Source of the DNA: CAYOLL01 sp964404765 [NCBI: uncultured Gemmatimonadota bacterium]
Lineage (GTDB): Bacteria; 4572-55
Length of the DNA stretch: 64,000 bases
Assembly (NCBI GenBank): GCA_964404765.1
Contig: CAYOLL010000001.1
Span: forward strand, 1 to 64,000
Reading direction: 5' to 3'
The stretch's first letter is position 1. Every line of letters begins with the position of its first letter. The translations under genes were made by a program, and so were the position numbers. The notes under the pieces are model-generated. The model saw nothing but the letters and a program-made list of their open reading frames with translations, did no database searches and had not been told where the DNA came from. Below, piece after piece: positions 50,215 to 59,371 of this stretch.

Positions 50215-50430
50215 AGAAGTTAAGATGCGTGAGTTAATCCCCATTTTATATCGCACGCCAAGCCTTTTGTGCTTCGGAACTTAAAATAACATTGTCGGGG
50301 TCGATTGAACAATAATATTTTAAATCAAAATTAAATTATATGTAGGCACGGGTAAAGTCAAGAAGTAAGTCGAGCATGTTTATTTTTTGTACCGAGAGTA
50401 TGATTTGTTGGAAATTTTGAAACAAAAACC

Positions 50431-50459
50431 TTGACGCAATGTATATTGGCGTATAAATT
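50431..50459 (+). promoter_or_regulatory. Promoter of groESL
   Basis: TTGACG (50431-50436) is followed by TATAAATT (50452-50459), giving a spacing of 15 to 17 bases depending on the register, and directly by the CIRCE element. The layout is that of a vegetative, HrcA-repressed promoter. Confidence 0.7.
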
Positions 50460-50460
50460 A

Positions 50461-50487
50461 TTAGCACTCTCACTAAGTGAGTGCTAA
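50461..50487 (+). promoter_or_regulatory. CIRCE element (HrcA operator)
   Basis: Exact consensus: TTAGCACTC (50461-50469), nine-base spacer, GAGTGCTAA (50479-50487). HrcA bound here represses groESL until heat shock titrates GroEL. Confidence 0.97.
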
Positions 50488-50559
50488 TAATTTTGGCTTT
50501 AAAATTTTAGTTCTCGTGTTGTTTTTCATGTTTTAACTTTTAACCAAAGGAGCAATTTT

Positions 50560-50844
50560 ATGGACATCAAACCATTAGCGGATCGCGTTATTATTAAGGC
50601 GATGTCGGATGAGCAAAAGACTACCGGCGGTATCATCATTCCGGATACGGCCAAAGAGAAGCCCAGTAAGGGCGAAATCGTTGCCGTCGGACCGGGCAAA
50701 GTTACCGATGACGGCAAGCGCATTGCAGTCGAAGTCAAAGTTGGCGACAAGGTCCTGTTCGGTAAATATGCCGGGACAGAGTTTGAGTATAACGGCCAAA
50801 AGTACTTGATCATGCGCGACAACGAAATCTACGCAATTATCTAA
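50560..50844 (+). CDS. groS: Co-chaperonin GroES
   Basis: 94-residue lid of the chaperonin. [21 protein letters not shown], the mobile loop [15 protein letters not shown] and [18 protein letters not shown] are characteristic. ATG 50560 after AAAGGAG. Followed by groL after a 116-base gap. Confidence 0.98.
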   Translation: MDIKPLADRVIIKAMSDEQKTTGGIIIPDTAKEKPSKGEIVAVGPGKVTDDGKRIAVEVKVGDKVLFGKYAGTEFEYNGQKYLIMRDNEIYAII

Positions 50845-50939
50845 TCACTGAAAATAGCGTTTGCGAAAGGTGCGAGAGGCGCAATTAGAAATGCTTTCAT
50901 TTGCGGTTGCATTTCCGCAGTGTTCGCAGACACAACTAA

Positions 50940-52598
<1,659 letters not shown>

Positions 52599-52623
52599 AA
52601 ATAGCAATGCTACTGTGCTTTGT

Positions 52624-52660
52624 AAAAAAGCCTCCTGTCTTTGTGACGGGAGGCTTTTTT
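52624..52660 (+). terminator. Rho-independent terminator of groESL
   Basis: GCCTCCTGTC (52630-52639) pairs with GACGGGAGGC (52645-52654, one G-U), flanked by A6 and followed by T6 at 52655-52660. It lies about 26 bases after the groL stop. Confidence 0.93.
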
Positions 52661-52859
52661 ATTGCTGCATAGATTGGCATCTGTCGTTTGAAGCTCAACA
52701 ATCACAGATTCCAGTTTTTCCTTGAAATAAAAGGTTTTAATGATTATTATAAACTCAGCTTGTCACGTTTGAATTCTGACTTCATGTCGGCGAAAGGGCA
52801 TCCTTTCTTAGAACGCCGGCGGGCATCGGCACTTTTTTGCTATTCTGGAGAACGCGGCT

Positions 52860-53276
52860 ATGAGTCATACCCTGACGATCCCCATTCCCATTTCGTTTAT
52901 CAACGCCGACGACCGCTCGTGGGGGCGTCGCGTCGTGTCGCGGTTGGTGATGACCCCGGCCTTTTGGCTGTTTCAAAAATGGGAATTTCATTTCTTACGC
53001 AGTCAATTTGAACGGGCTTTGCAGAAAAAACAGCCGTCAAACATGCGCGAAATGGGACTTTTGGCGACGCAACTTTACGAATCGTATCAGCGGGCTGTTC
53101 AAGAAGCCGCGCCGCAGGTAGCCTCTTTTTGGGAACGGCGCGTGATTCAGGATATGGACAATTTCAACGCCGACCTGCTTTGGTATATAGAATGTTTTGA
53201 TGATCTTCTTGATCCGGAACCCATCCTTATCGCGATGAAAAATCGTTTGACGGAAACCGTCGTCAATGGAAATTAA
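52860..53276 (+). CDS. Hypothetical protein paired with a RelE-like toxin (possible antitoxin)
   Basis: 138 residues, not recognised. It begins MSHTLTIPIPISFINADDRSW and is rich in aromatic and charged residues, with predicted helices (LFQKWEFHFLRSQFERALQ, MGLLATQLYESYQRAVQEA) and an acidic end (IECFDDLLDPEPIL). No DNA-binding motif is obvious. The stop overlaps the RelE-like gene start by 11 bases, the pattern of an antitoxin-toxin pair, so it may be the cognate antitoxin. This is inferred from context only. Confidence 0.55.
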   Translation: MSHTLTIPIPISFINADDRSWGRRVVSRLVMTPAFWLFQKWEFHFLRSQFERALQKKQPSNMREMGLLATQLYESYQRAVQEAAPQVASFWERRVIQDMDNFNADLLWYIECFDDLLDPEPILIAMKNRLTETVVNGN

Positions 53277-53616
53277 ACAGACAAGTTCCTTTCAAAACGA
53301 CCTCAAAAAAATAGTTAAAAAACATCATTTAGGCGACGACTTTTACCAGCGTCTTTGTCAGGAAATCCTGGCTGCGCCGTTGGCCAACGCCATTCTTTTA
53401 CGCGAAGAAAGCGGCGTCAAATTCCTCAAACGCCGCCTCGTCAATCCCGCCAAAGGCCGGGGCAAAAGTCACGGTTTCAGACTCTACTACACCTACACCA
53501 TCATCGAATCGGTCATCCACTTGTGCATGTTGGTTGATGTATCCGAAAAAATTAAAGAAATGCCCACAGATCAGTATATTCGGCTGATGAAAGACCGCTT
53601 TAACGTCAATCCTTGA
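53266..53616 (+). CDS. RelE/ParE-like toxin
   Basis: 116 residues. The start MEIKQTSSFQNDLKKIVKKH and the core IVHLCMLVDVSEK-like end (ESVIHLCMLVDVSEKIKEMP) with the basic middle LKRRLVNPAKGRGKSHGFRLYY fit the RelE/ParE fold, which either cleaves mRNA on the ribosome or poisons gyrase. It is translationally coupled to the upstream gene. Direct catalytic proof is not possible from sequence. Confidence 0.6.
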   Translation: MEIKQTSSFQNDLKKIVKKHHLGDDFYQRLCQEILAAPLANAILLREESGVKFLKRRLVNPAKGRGKSHGFRLYYTYTIIESVIHLCMLVDVSEKIKEMPTDQYIRLMKDRFNVNP

Positions 53617-53689
53617 TGCTTCATGCGGACAGGTTTCATTTTCCCCTGCCTTTTTTGATCAAAACACCGCCACGCCGGTTTGGATGCAA

Positions 53690-53741
53690 ATTTAAACGTG
53701 CCCAATGCGCCGGCTAACTGTTGAATTTCATCTTCGGGTCA
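53690..53741 (-). pseudogene. Decayed fragment of a VapB-like antitoxin gene
   Basis: TTTAAACGTGCCCAATGCGC and what follows matches the vapB sequence around 54389-54417. The next part, ATCTTCGGGT, matches the vapB segment near 54514, with about 80 bases missing between them. It is a shortened, non-functional copy on the same strand as vapB. Confidence 0.6.
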
Positions 53742-53777
53742 GGACTTGGAAGGTTATTACGCAAATCGGGCAGCGTT

Positions 53778-53792
53778 CGACCCCAGCGGGGT
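53778..53792. repeat. Small palindrome in the decayed region
   Basis: GACCCC, AGC, GGGGTC (53778-53792) is a perfect short palindrome followed by AAATGTTTATAG. It looks like a dispersed short repeat seen in intergenic regions, but its family is not established here. Another, CCGCGTAGCGG, lies at 53838-53848. Confidence 0.4.
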
Positions 53793-53849
53793 CAAATGTT
53801 TATAGCAAAAGTTATCCCAATTTTTAATTGAGCTAAACCGCGTAGCGGT

Positions 53850-53906
53850 GTCAGGCCGCGCCGCTGCAAATGGCGATTGAAGCGCTACATCGTGTGCGCC
53901 TTCGGA
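53850..53906 (-). pseudogene. Decayed fragment of a TIR domain gene
   Basis: GTCAGGCCGCGCCGCTGCAA at 53850-53869, then a further stretch to about 53906, matches 58522-58578 in the large TIR gene, with roughly three of four bases identical over 57 positions. It corresponds to the part encoding MRRFNRFLQRRGLTTW. It is a remnant of a duplication and not a gene. Confidence 0.6.
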
Positions 53907-53951
53907 CAAAAAAACGGTTTTGTGTCGCTTAAGGGCATGAACTGGCGGCGA

Positions 53952-54341
53952 CTACAGTTTTTCCCCATGCCAAAGTTTGAAAATCGTGTTAAAATGGGAA
54001 TCGCAGTGCTCAAGTCGAACATTGTGATAAAGGGCGCAGGCAGCAATCAGAATATCGGTTGCGGGTATCGTCTGGTCATGCCGGCGGCACAGTTTAGCCA
54101 CATCGTAGGCCATCTGCCATACGCCGTCGGTTATTGCCAGATTTGTAACTGCATGCTCCAGTTCGGTTAACTTCTGTTTTTCGTAATCCCCGCGGGCCCC
54201 GTTCCATAATTCCAAGCGAATCATTTCGCACCAGGCGGCTTCATCATCCAGCATCAATTGACGAACACGCTCACGAACGTCCTCGCGCCCTTTGCGTCGC
54301 AGCGCTTCAATCCAACTGGTCGTATCAATCAAAACGCTCAT
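53952..54341 (-). CDS. vapC: PIN-domain ribonuclease toxin (VapC-like)
   Basis: 129 residues. The PIN fold acidic residues are D6 (VLIDTTSW), E44 (IRLELWNGAR), D96 (IPATDILIAA) and D114 (EHCDSHF). This family cleaves tRNA or rRNA. Its start overlaps the stop of the upstream antitoxin gene by four bases, the standard vapBC coupling. Confidence 0.87.
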   Translation of the reverse strand: MSVLIDTTSWIEALRRKGREDVRERVRQLMLDDEAAWCEMIRLELWNGARGDYEKQKLTELEHAVTNLAITDGVWQMAYDVAKLCRRHDQTIPATDILIAACALYHNVRLEHCDSHFNTIFKLWHGEKL

Positions 54342-54544
54342 GCTTGTTCCTGGCGCAAGCGGCGCAATTCGTCCGGGGTGATAAACTCTTTAAAAGTTCC
54401 CAACGCGCCGGTCAACTCACGCAAGCGCTGCCGCCGATTAAAATCTTTGAGGGCATGAATGACGGCGGCGCGTTTGCTCTTTTCGCCGCTGTAACGCAAG
54501 ACTTGCTGAATCTCGTCTTCGGGTAATTCTAAAACCATTCGCAT
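54338..54544 (-). CDS. vapB: VapB-like antitoxin
   Basis: 68 residues from ATG 54544 (MRMVLELPEDEIQQVLRYSG). The N-terminal beta strand and following helices resemble a ribbon-helix-helix DNA-binding domain, and the basic-acidic C-terminal tail (ITPDELRRLRQEQA) would wrap the toxin. AAGGAGG lies eight bases before this ATG. An in-frame start at 54583 is upstream of it. It precedes vapC by an overlap of four bases. Confidence 0.8.
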   Translation of the reverse strand: MRMVLELPEDEIQQVLRYSGEKSKRAAVIHALKDFNRRQRLRELTGALGTFKEFITPDELRRLRQEQA

Positions 54545-54630
54545 ATTTTTATCCTCCTTCATCCGCGAAATACGTTCACTCACTGAGAATATATAACCGC
54601 ATGATCAAGCGATTGTCAAGGCGATTTCCG

Positions 54631-57600
54631 CTATTTCCCCACGCTATCCGCCGGCGCGCCCAGCAGCGCCCGCGCTTTGGCAAAATCCGGGTGGCTGATG
54701 CCGGCGTCTTCCAGCGTTTTGATGTCCTCCAGAAATGCTTTGCTAAACGGCTCCTGATCATACAACTGATCTTTGTACTCTCGATACAGCTTTTCGGCAC
54801 CGGCGTAGTCGTTGTTGAGTAAACAGGCCAACGGCAAATATCTATAAATGGTACGATAAGTAGCGTCGGCTTGTTGGCCGATTTGCAAGGCTCGCAGCGC
54901 CGGTGCGGCTTGATTCTCTTTGAGCAAATACCAGGCAAAGTTCGTGCATTGAAAAGCAACATCGTAATTCCGCAGTGGGTCGTTAGCCACTTGTTGAGCT
55001 AAACGCTCGTATTCATCCAACGTGCGGTTTAAGGATTGGGCCGGGTCATACCCAACCTTGCGAAGGTTATCCTGGTTACGAAGGTCAATGTCTTCAGGAT
55101 CGGCGGACCCGGCCGAGGTAACCTTCGCAAGGTTAAGGGCCAGGCGATTGAGTTTTTGATATGCTTGGTAGAGCTGCCCGGGCGGATAGGGCGCGGTATA
55201 GCGGCCATCGAGCAGACGATCAAACAGCGTCTGCGCCTGCTGAAAATGCGTCTGCTGCGCAGTGAGTTCCAACGCGGCCTCGGCCTGATCCAGATAAAAC
55301 TTGGCCGCCGCCAATAGCGCCACCGGATCGTCCGAATGTTGAATTTCGTCCGCGGAAAGCAGGTCGTATTGGAGGCGTTGAGACACGCTGAGTGGTTCAT
55401 ATTGATTTTGTTGTTGAAACTCCGCCAACGGCGGTTTGAGCGGCCGCAGCCGGGCGGTTTTGTCCGCCGAGCCACTCAGGATATATTGACCGTCCGGGGA
55501 AAAGGCGACGGCACTGACAGAGCCGCTATGATCGCGATAGAGCAGGATTTCATGGCCTTGCAAATCCCACACCCGGGTGGTAAAGTCAGCGGCCCCGGTC
55601 AGCACATATTTTCCATCCGGGGAAAAGGCCACCCCAAAAAGACCGTCCTCATGGCCCTTAAATACCACCCATTGGCGGCCTTGCAAATCCCACAACCGCG
55701 CCGTGCGATCGCGTGAGCCGGTTAAAATAGATTGACCATCCGGGGAAAAGGCAATGGAATGAACGCCATCTTCATGCCCTTTCAGGAGGGTGACCAATTC
55801 ACCCGTCACCCGCCAGAGACGAACGGTTTTATCTGTGGAGGCCGTCAATAACCGGTTACCGTTTGGCGAGAATGCCACAGCATAAATCAGACCGGAATGG
55901 CCTTCAAATTGCCGAATGCATTGACCCGTCCGATTCCACAAACGGGCAATTCTATCCGCTGAACCGGTCAAAATCAGTTGACCATCCGGGGAGAATGCTG
56001 CGCCATACACAGCCGATGGATGGCTAAAAGTTTGTAGCAGCCGGCCTTGAAGGTCCCACAGCCGCGCGGTTTTATCCCTTGAACCGGTCAGAATCGTTTG
56101 GCCATCGGGCGAAAAGGCTACCGATGAGACAAGGCTTTCATGGCCGGTCAACGTCTGCAACAGTTGACCCGAACGATCCCACAGCCGCGCGGTTTTATCA
56201 TCAGAACCGGTGAGTATCATCGCCCCATCCGGGGAAAAGGTTGCAGCGCGGAGAGCAGCCTCATGCCCCGTAAAAACGACGACCGGCGCTGCCGGCAACG
56301 GCCATAAGCGGATAGTCCCATCAAGAGATGCGGTTAAAAGGGACATCCCGTCCGGTGAAAAATCAATTGAGTTAATGCTTTTTTGGCTATCGTGACCTTT
56401 TAAGCAGGCCAGTCGGTCGCCACTTAAATTCCATAAAAATGTCTTTCCTGCTGAGGCCGTGGCGATGTATTTCCCATCGGGTGAAAAAACGCCCTTGAAA
56501 ACAGGCTCATCAATTGAGATGGCCCGGATAAACCGCCCGGAGCGATCCCACAGCCGCGCGGTTTTATCCAATGAACCGGTCAGAATCGTTTGGCCATCGG
56601 GCGAAAAGGCTACCGATGAGACAATATCTTCATGGCCGGTCAACGTCTGCAACAGTTGACCCGAACGATCCCACCGCCGCGCGGTTTTATCCCCTGAACC
56701 GGTCAGAATCGTTTGGCCATCGGGCGAAAAGGCAACTGACCAGACAGCTTCTTTATGGCCGGTCAACGTCTGCAGCAACTGACCCGAACGATCCCACAGC
56801 CGCGCGGTTTTATCCCCTGAACCGGTCAGAATCGTTTGGCCATCGGGCGAAAAGGCAACTGACCAGACAGCTTCTTTATGGCCGGTCAACGTCTGCAGCA
56901 ACTGACCCGAACGATCCCACAGCCGCGCGGTTTGATCCAATGAACCGGTCAGAATCGTTTGGCCATCGGGCGAAAAGGCAACTCGCCAGACATAACTTTC
57001 ATGGCCGGTCAACGTCTGCAACAGTTGACCTGAACGATCCCACAGCCGCGCTGTTTGATCCCATGAACTGGCCAGAATCGTTTGGCCATCGGGCGAAAAG
57101 ACGGCGCAGTAGATTTCACTTTCCTGACGGGCAACAATCCGGGAAAGGATATGGTTGGTGTAAATATCGCGCTGCACTTGAGCCGTCATTTCATTGGGAT
57201 GCAAAATCATGGCTGCTTCGGTCAAGCGTAAAACCGTAGTCGGATCTTTAGTCATGAGCTTTTCCGCATGAAATGTCAAATTATTTGCGCGCGCTTCAGC
57301 TAATGCTTTCTCCAATTTCCGGGTATATTCAATCTCTTTACGCGTGGCTGCCAATAAGGCCTCATTGCTGCGCCGGATAAACAACTTTTGCAGTTCATTA
57401 GGCACGGGCTGCTTAGTATTCTGCAAGGCCTGCCTTAGCCAGTTTTGCGCAGCGTCAAACTCGCCACCGCGCAAAAGAATTTCATCTCGCCCTTTCACAG
57501 CGGCAAGATCTTCAAAATTGCTCAGAGCCGCATCCCCTATCCATTCTTTAGCCCGATGCAACAGTTTAGTATGTTGTGCCACATGCTCCCGATCCGTATC

Positions 57601-58047
57601 CAGCGTGCGGATCAACTCGCTAAAAGCGGCATGGTAATCCGTCACTTTGGGCCGGAAGTCAATCCACTGCACCGCGGCTAAAGCCGGGTGCAATTCCGTT
57701 GGGTCAACTTCTTCGTACAGCACGGTCAAAAAGCGCTTGTTCAGGCTGCGGGCATAGTCCGTCTCGCCGGCGCAATAGGGCGAGCGCACGGACTGGGGCG
57801 AAATGATGAACACAAAGTTATCGGCGTTCTCGATGCCCTTCTTGATCTCGGCGGCAAAGTCGGCTCCGGAGGCAATGCTTTCCTGATCAAACCAGGTGGT
57901 CTTGCCGTGCAATTGCAACTCTTTATTCAGCAGGCGGGCAAAGTCGGCATCGGCGCGGGAATAGGAGATGAACACCTCGCTGCCCGGGGCGTGTCTGGCC
58001 CGGCTTTCGCGGATAAACTCGGCGTGCAGTTCGGTGGCGGATGATTT
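54631..58047 (-). CDS. TIR-WD40 protein, second part: third TIR, 14 WD40 repeats, helical C terminus
   Basis: This frame continues the gene of 57927-59276 after a one-base shift at about 58045-58048; a free-standing ORF would begin at ATG 58140. From K at 58047 the order is: SSATELHAEFIRESR linker, third TIR (EVFISYSRADADF, with its catalytic-type Glu in SPYCAGE), a helical linker, then 14 WD40 repeats (each SPDG/SPNG), enough for two seven-bladed propellers, and finally a helix-rich TPR-like region ending SVGK. No NACHT or other NTPase domain is present. The total fused protein is about 1548 residues. An in-frame 81-bp palindromic insert lies at 55054-55134. Confidence 0.85.
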   Translation of the reverse strand, partial: KSSATELHAEFIRESRARHAPGSEVFISYSRADADFARLLNKELQLHGKTTWFDQESIASGADFAAEIKKGIENADNFVFIISPQSVRSPYCAGETDYARSLNKRFLTVLYEEVDPTELHPALAAVQWIDFRPKVTDYHAAFSELIRTLDTDREHVAQHTKLLHRAKEWIGDAALSNFEDLAAVKGRDEILLRGGEFDAAQNWLRQALQNTKQPVPNELQKLFIRRSNEALLAATRKEIEYTRKLEKALAEARANNLTFHAEKLMTKDPTTVLRLTEAAMILHPNEMTAQVQRDIYTNHILSRIVARQESEIYCAVFSPDGQTILASSWDQTARLWDRSGQLLQTLTGHESYVWRVAFSPDGQTILTGSLDQTARLWDRSGQLLQTLTGHKEAVWSVAFSPDGQTILTGSGDKTARLWDRSGQLLQTLTGHKEAVWSVAFSPDGQTILTGSGDKTARRWDRSGQLLQTLTGHEDIVSSVAFSPDGQTILTGSLDKTARLWDRSGRFIRAISIDEPVFKGVFSPDGKYIATASAGKTFLWNLSGDRLACLKGHDSQKSINSIDFSPDGMSLLTASLDGTIRLWPLPAAPVVVFTGHEAALRAATFSPDGAMILTGSDDKTARLWDRSGQLLQTLTGHESLVSSVAFSPDGQTILTGSRDKTARLWDLQGRLLQTFSHPSAVYGAAFSPDGQLILTGSADRIARLWNRTGQCIRQFEGHSGLIYAVAFSPNGNRLLTASTDKTVRLWRVTGELVTLLKGHEDGVHSIAFSPDGQSILTGSRDRTARLWDLQGRQWVVFKGHEDGLFGVAFSPDGKYVLTGAADFTTRVWDLQGHEILLYRDHSGSVSAVAFSPDGQYILSGSADKTARLRPLKPPLAEFQQQNQYEPLSVSQRLQYDLLSADEIQHSDDPVALLAAAKFYLDQAEAALELTAQQTHFQQAQTLFDRLLDGRYTAPYPPGQLYQAYQKLNRLALNLAKVTSAGSADPEDIDLRNQDNLRKVGYDPAQSLNRTLDEYERLAQQVANDPLRNYDVAFQCTNFAWYLLKENQAAPALRALQIGQQADATYRTIYRYLPLACLLNNDYAGAEKLYREYKDQLYDQEPFSKAFLEDIKTLEDAGISHPDFAKARALLGAPADSVGK
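55054..55134 (-). repeat. In-frame 81-bp palindromic insert within the TIR-WD40 gene
   Basis: The ends AACCTTGCGAAGGTTA (55054-55069) and TAACCTTCGCAAGGTT (55119-55134) are perfect 16-bp inverted repeats, themselves near-palindromic. The 81 bases are exactly 27 codons, so the reading frame is kept. They encode the segment reading NLAKVTSAGSADPEDIDLRN and on to NLRKV in the C-terminal region. It resembles coding-region palindromic elements such as those in Rickettsia. Confidence 0.75.
56581..57195 (-). repeat. Near-identical 123-bp tandem repeats encoding WD40 blades
   Basis: The phrase beginning CAGAATCGTTTGGCCATCGG recurs at 56581, 56704, 56827, 56950 and 57073, each exactly 123 bases (41 codons) apart. 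The second and third units are almost identical. They encode consecutive WD40 repeats and point to recent duplication or gene conversion. Confidence 0.85.
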
Positions 58048-59276
58048 TCCCGAACCTGGCCCAGCTTGAGCCACAGTTCGGCCTGCTCCAGATTGTAACC
58101 TCGCAGCAGAACGCCGGCGTTGCGGTTCTGGATGCGCCACTTGACCGCCTGGATCAAAAACATTTTGTGGCGATGATAATAGTCGCGCTCCGGCAGCAGG
58201 CGTTGATACAAGTCGTTCAGGGCGCGGGCAAAAGACGCTTCGTCTTGGGCGTCGTCCTGAGCTTGCCGAAGGGCGCTGAAATCCGTGTAGGTCAAGCGGC
58301 GCAGGCCATCGGGCATGGCCTGCAGGGCGACGGGCCGGATCAGGACGGGAAAAATCCGTTTGCCGTAGCGCAGGCCGAGCTCCAGTTCCAACTGCAAGAA
58401 CGGCGATTGCACCGCGTCGGGCGAGATAAAATAGAGGATGTTGTCGGCCTCGACAATGCCCTCTTCCAGCGCTTTTTCGAACGGGATGTTCTTCTTGGCG
58501 TCGCGGGTGTCAATCCAGGTGGTCAGGCCGCGCCGCTGCAAAAAGCGATTGAAACGGCGCATGATGTCCGCGTCCGGCCGGGCATAGGCCATAAACACAT
58601 CGCTGGTCAGGTAATCGGCGTTTTTGCGGGACTCGCCGATAAACTCGGCGTGCAGGTCGGACGGCTCACACGGCGGCTGATGGGGCGGGGTAAACTCGGT
58701 CAGCAGCCAATCGCAGGCGTTCATAAAATCGCGACCGATGAGCAAATCCGAGCGGGCTTTTTGACGCCGTTCCCAATTCAAAGCGGCTTGCAGGATGTCG
58801 GTATGCCGCTCCACATAGGCTCGGTCGCGTTCGATCAGCGCGGTCAATTCCTGAAAGGCTTGATCGAAATCGTCAATGGCCGCCCATTCCTCGCGCGGCC
58901 GGTTGGCGTCGGCCTGCTCGCAGGCGTAAATCCAGTTGGCGCGGGCAATGGCCGGGTGCATGACCCGGTCGGTCATGTCCCGCGTGACTTCCACGTGCAG
59001 CAGGGGAATGATGCGCTTGCCATATCGGACGGCATGTTCGATCTCCTTGCGGCAATATTCCGACTCAACGGCGTGCGGCGAGATGATGGACACAAAATTA
59101 TGCGCCATTTCGATGCCGTTTTCAATCCGCCGCTGGTAGTCGTCGCCCTTGGGAATATTCTCAAAGTCGAACCAAGCCGTGTAGCCGGCGTCGGTCAGGC
59201 GGGCGTAGAGTTTGCGGGCAAAGTGCAGGCTGTCCTTGCGACCGTAGGAAATGAAGATGTCTTTGATGTCGGACAT
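57927..59276 (-). CDS. TIR-WD40 protein, first part: two TIR domains (frameshifted)
   Basis: From ATG 59276 (MSDIKDIFISYGRKD) the protein has TIR 1 (residues 5-125, Glu E78 in SEYCRKE), a linker that includes WERRQKARSDLLIGRDFMNACDWL (about 169-192), TIR 2 (226-345, E297 in SPFLQLE), and a second linker ending LKLGQVRE at residue 410 (58047). Beyond 58047 the reading in this frame (NHPPPNCTPSL) is out of frame, since the natural continuation is KSSATELHAEF in the frame of the adjoining feature. TIR domains of this kind are usually NADases of antiphage or signalling systems; all three Glu are kept. Function here is inferred. Confidence 0.85.
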   Translation of the reverse strand: MSDIKDIFISYGRKDSLHFARKLYARLTDAGYTAWFDFENIPKGDDYQRRIENGIEMAHNFVSIISPHAVESEYCRKEIEHAVRYGKRIIPLLHVEVTRDMTDRVMHPAIARANWIYACEQADANRPREEWAAIDDFDQAFQELTALIERDRAYVERHTDILQAALNWERRQKARSDLLIGRDFMNACDWLLTEFTPPHQPPCEPSDLHAEFIGESRKNADYLTSDVFMAYARPDADIMRRFNRFLQRRGLTTWIDTRDAKKNIPFEKALEEGIVEADNILYFISPDAVQSPFLQLELELGLRYGKRIFPVLIRPVALQAMPDGLRRLTYTDFSALRQAQDDAQDEASFARALNDLYQRLLPERDYYHRHKMFLIQAVKWRIQNRNAGVLLRGYNLEQAELWLKLGQVRENHPPPNCTPSLSAKAGPDTPRAARCSSPIPAPMPTLPAC

Positions 59277-59371
59277 ATTTAATCCCCGAAAAAATGTTGG
59301 GAAATGGAAAAGTAGTTTGTATATTGACCCGGCATAACTTGTTCTGACATATTAACACAAGGAGGCGACAA

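Noticed and set aside
56581-57195. Regularly spaced repeats that could suggest a CRISPR array
   Set aside because: The unit is 123 bp and coding throughout, spacers are not unique, and the period matches WD40 codons.
56571-57239. Plus-strand 222-codon frame with repeated NRSESFGHRAKR-type segments
   Set aside because: It only mirrors the WD40-coding repeats on the - strand.
58041-59282. Plus-strand 413-codon open frame antisense to the TIR part
   Set aside because: It has no recognisable domain. The opposite strand encodes clear TIR motifs, and the high GC content makes long antisense frames common.
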